A stretch of DNA of 7,156 nt from Candidatus Woesearchaeota archaeon (GTDB taxonomy: Archaea > Nanobdellota > Nanobdellia > Woesearchaeales > WJKL01), in assembly GCA_014729145.1 (NCBI GenBank), contig WJKL01000076.1, positions 1-7,156 of the forward strand, written 5' to 3'. The notes beneath the pieces are model-generated. The model was not told the DNA's origin and made no database searches. It was given only the letters and a program-made list of their open reading frames with translations. The position numbers were made by a program, and so were the translations under genes. Positions 6,027 through 7,156 of the stretch are shown here, in pieces; the first letter of the stretch is position 1, and every line of letters begins with the position of its first letter.

Positions 6027-6724
6027 ATCAGGTCTAGGACTTCGTCAATTTCTTTTATGACATGGTTAGGATTTCTATAATCTTCTTTTTGTTTTCTTAA
6101 TGGTTTTTTGTTTTTTATCAAAACTGTATCCAGTCCTACTGCATTGGCCCCTTCAATATCTGCAACAACATTATCTCCAACCATAAGTGCTTCTTTTGGT
6201 AGTATTTTTAGCTTGTTTAGAGCCAGCAAAAACATTATAGAGTGGGGCTTTTCGCTTCCTGCTTCTTCTGAAGTTACAAGGAAATCTATATAATCTGCTA
6301 TTTTTAGTTTTTTTAATTTTCTCAGCTGGATACGGGTAGTTAAGTCTGAAACTATCACTATCTTTAACCCTTTTTCTTTTAGTTTTTTTAATGTAAAAAC
6401 TGCATTTTTCCTGAGCTTCATGCTTTTAAGGAAGGTATTCCAATAAGTATCATACAGCTCTAAGATTATATTAGGAACAACAGTATTCTCTGTTTTTTCT
6501 ATCAGCCTTTGGAAATATAATATCCTATTATGGGCTGAGGCTGTTCCTGAAAGCTCTTTATGGATCTCTGCTTTGGATACATCATATAACTTAAGAAATC
6601 TTTTGAAAGATATCTTTATGTGTTTTTTTAATATTTTGTGTGTCTGCTTTAATGCTTTTTTATGAGCAGGATCATAATCATACAGTGTGTTGTCCAGATC
6701 AAACAAGACTGCTTTTTTCATCAT
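6023..6724 (-). CDS. HAD-superfamily hydrolase (phosphatase-like)
   Basis: Predicted protein of 233 residues with all four HAD motifs. Motif I is FDLDNT (8-13) with nucleophile D9 and acid D11, motif II is VSDLTT (125-130, S126), the motif III lysine is K159 in GSEKP, and motif IV is GDNVVADIEGA (183-193, D184 and D189 binding magnesium). A helical cap lies between motifs I and II (about 19-105), as in subfamily I enzymes such as phosphoglycolate phosphatase and YjjG-type nucleotidases. A small-molecule phosphatase is likely; the substrate cannot be told. The start was chosen at the first of two ATGs (6724) because a TATA-like box lies exactly 26.5 nt upstream and there is no Shine-Dalgarno site; the second ATG would start at 6721. 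It follows the uS2 gene after a 32-nt gap. Its TAA stop and the radB TAG share bases 6024-6025. Confidence 0.9.
   Translation of the reverse strand: MMKKAVLFDLDNTLYDYDPAHKKALKQTHKILKKHIKISFKRFLKLYDVSKAEIHKELSGTASAHNRILYFQRLIEKTENTVVPNIILELYDTYWNTFLKSMKLRKNAVFTLKKLKEKGLKIVIVSDLTTRIQLRKLKKLKIADYIDFLVTSEEAGSEKPHSIMFLLALNKLKILPKEALMVGDNVVADIEGANAVGLDTVLIKNKKPLRKQKEDYRNPNHVIKEIDEVLDLI
6084..6116 (+). terminator. Possible U-tract terminator for radB
   Basis: Downstream of the radB stop, the plus strand carries two dense T clusters, 6084..6097 and 6104..6116, separated by AATGG. Archaeal transcription often ends at U-rich tracts without a hairpin. Because radB and the HAD gene overlap at their stops, any radB terminator must lie inside the antisense of the HAD gene, and this is the first strong T-rich stretch. 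The T runs also follow simply from lysine codons of the HAD gene on the other strand, so confidence is low. Confidence 0.3.
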
Positions 6725-6746
6725 ATTGTGTTTTCTGAAGAAATAG

Positions 6747-6761
6747 TTAATAAACTTTACT
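6747..6761 (-). promoter_or_regulatory. BRE plus TATA box of the HAD hydrolase gene
   Basis: The minus strand reads AGTAAAGTTTATTAA. The TTTATTAA part is centred at 6750.5, which is 26.5 nt upstream of the first ATG of the HAD gene (6724), the same spacing as in the two other promoters here. The purine-rich AGTAAAG part includes the TAA stop codon of uS2 (6757..6759). The HAD gene can therefore be transcribed on its own as a leaderless message, besides possible readthrough from the uS2 operon. Confidence 0.55.
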
Positions 6762-7156
6762 CTTCTGTGAAGTCTTCCAAGGATGCATCAAACTCTTTGT
6801 CGTCTTTGATCATGTCTCTTTTTTTCATATATTCCTTGGTTAAGATGTAAAAGATAAGACCTAATGATTTTTTTCCCTTATTGTTACAGGGCATTACCAT
6901 ATCAATATTATTTGTCTGATTGTTGGTATCACATAGAGCGATTATCGGAACACCTATCTTCAATGCGTCTTTTATCGCATTCCTGTCTGGCCAGGGGTCT
7001 GTAACAAGTATGATCTTTACTTCCATGAAATCTTCAAGGTTTGCATTTGTGGTTATTCCAGGAGGGTATCTTCCGGCAAAGATATTGATACCTGTCATCT
7101 TTTTCAGCTTTCTAAGTGGTTTCCATCCGTTTTCTCTTCTGGATACTATAAGGATA
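6757..7156 (-). CDS. rpsB: Small-subunit ribosomal protein uS2 (partial, N-terminus off window)
   Basis: The frame is open from the right edge to TAA at 6757..6759 and gives the C-terminal 132 residues plus one split codon. The first visible residues read ILIVSRRENGWKPLRKL and continue into KMTGINIFAGRYPPGITTN, VTDPWPDRNAIKDA, GVPIIALCDTNNQTNNIDMV and PCNNKGKKSLGLIFYIL. This is the conserved core of the archaeal and eukaryotic type of uS2 (AGRF.PG..TN, VTDP..D..A, ALCDTNN, NNKG). The ATG at 7098 inside this stretch is an internal methionine, because homology continues upstream of it to the edge. The protein ends in a short acidic tail (KDDKEFDASLEDFTEE), a common feature of archaeal uS2. It is a structural part of the 30S subunit. 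In many archaea this gene lies in an operon with enolase and small RNA-polymerase subunits; those would lie beyond the right edge. Confidence 0.95.
   Translation of the reverse strand, partial: ILIVSRRENGWKPLRKLKKMTGINIFAGRYPPGITTNANLEDFMEVKIILVTDPWPDRNAIKDALKIGVPIIALCDTNNQTNNIDMVMPCNNKGKKSLGLIFYILTKEYMKKRDMIKDDKEFDASLEDFTEE

Noticed and set aside
6757..7098. A complete 113-residue protein starting at 7098
   Set aside because: The same frame continues to the right edge with residues that match the upstream part of uS2, so this is an internal methionine of a gene cut by the window.

Overview
This AT-rich, gene-dense window is archaeal. The evidence is a RecA-fold RadB recombinase paralogue, an archaeal-type ribosomal protein uS2 tail, promoters in which a TATA-like octamer is centred about 26.5 nt upstream of an ATG that has no Shine-Dalgarno site (leaderless style), and overlapping genes inside operons that do have GG-rich Shine-Dalgarno sites. 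The small compact proteins and the gene mix suggest a DPANN-type archaeon, perhaps Woesearchaeota or Pacearchaeota. That lineage call is an inference and was not tested.

Region 1 (1..5286, minus strand) is one tightly packed operon read right to left. It holds two tandem paralogous polytopic GT-C/STT3-like membrane proteins (3799..5286 and 2372..3802), a processive-type family 2 glycosyltransferase (1111..2379), a membrane-anchored thioredoxin-fold protein with a CxxC motif facing outward (483..1133), and the first 159 codons of a DUF2238/YjdF-like membrane protein that runs off the left edge (1..479). Genes overlap by 4, 8 and 23 nt, and the last gap is 3 nt. All products are membrane proteins, so this looks like a cell-surface glycan assembly module. 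The two STT3-like proteins keep the general layout of archaeal oligosaccharyltransferase AglB but have lost its WWDYG signature, which makes them the most interesting items here.

Region 2 (5287..5357) is a 71-bp divergent promoter region. Two palindromic TATA-like octamers or decamers, 19 bp apart, each sit 26.5 nt from the start codon of the gene they face.

Region 3 (5358..7156) holds radB on the plus strand, a convergent HAD-superfamily hydrolase whose stop codon overlaps the radB stop, and the C-terminal 132 codons of ribosomal protein uS2. The HAD gene has its own TATA element, squeezed between its ATG and the end of uS2 and closely resembling the radB promoter. No tRNA, rRNA, CRISPR array, insertion sequence or other mobile element was seen. 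There is no gene-free stretch longer than 71 bases.
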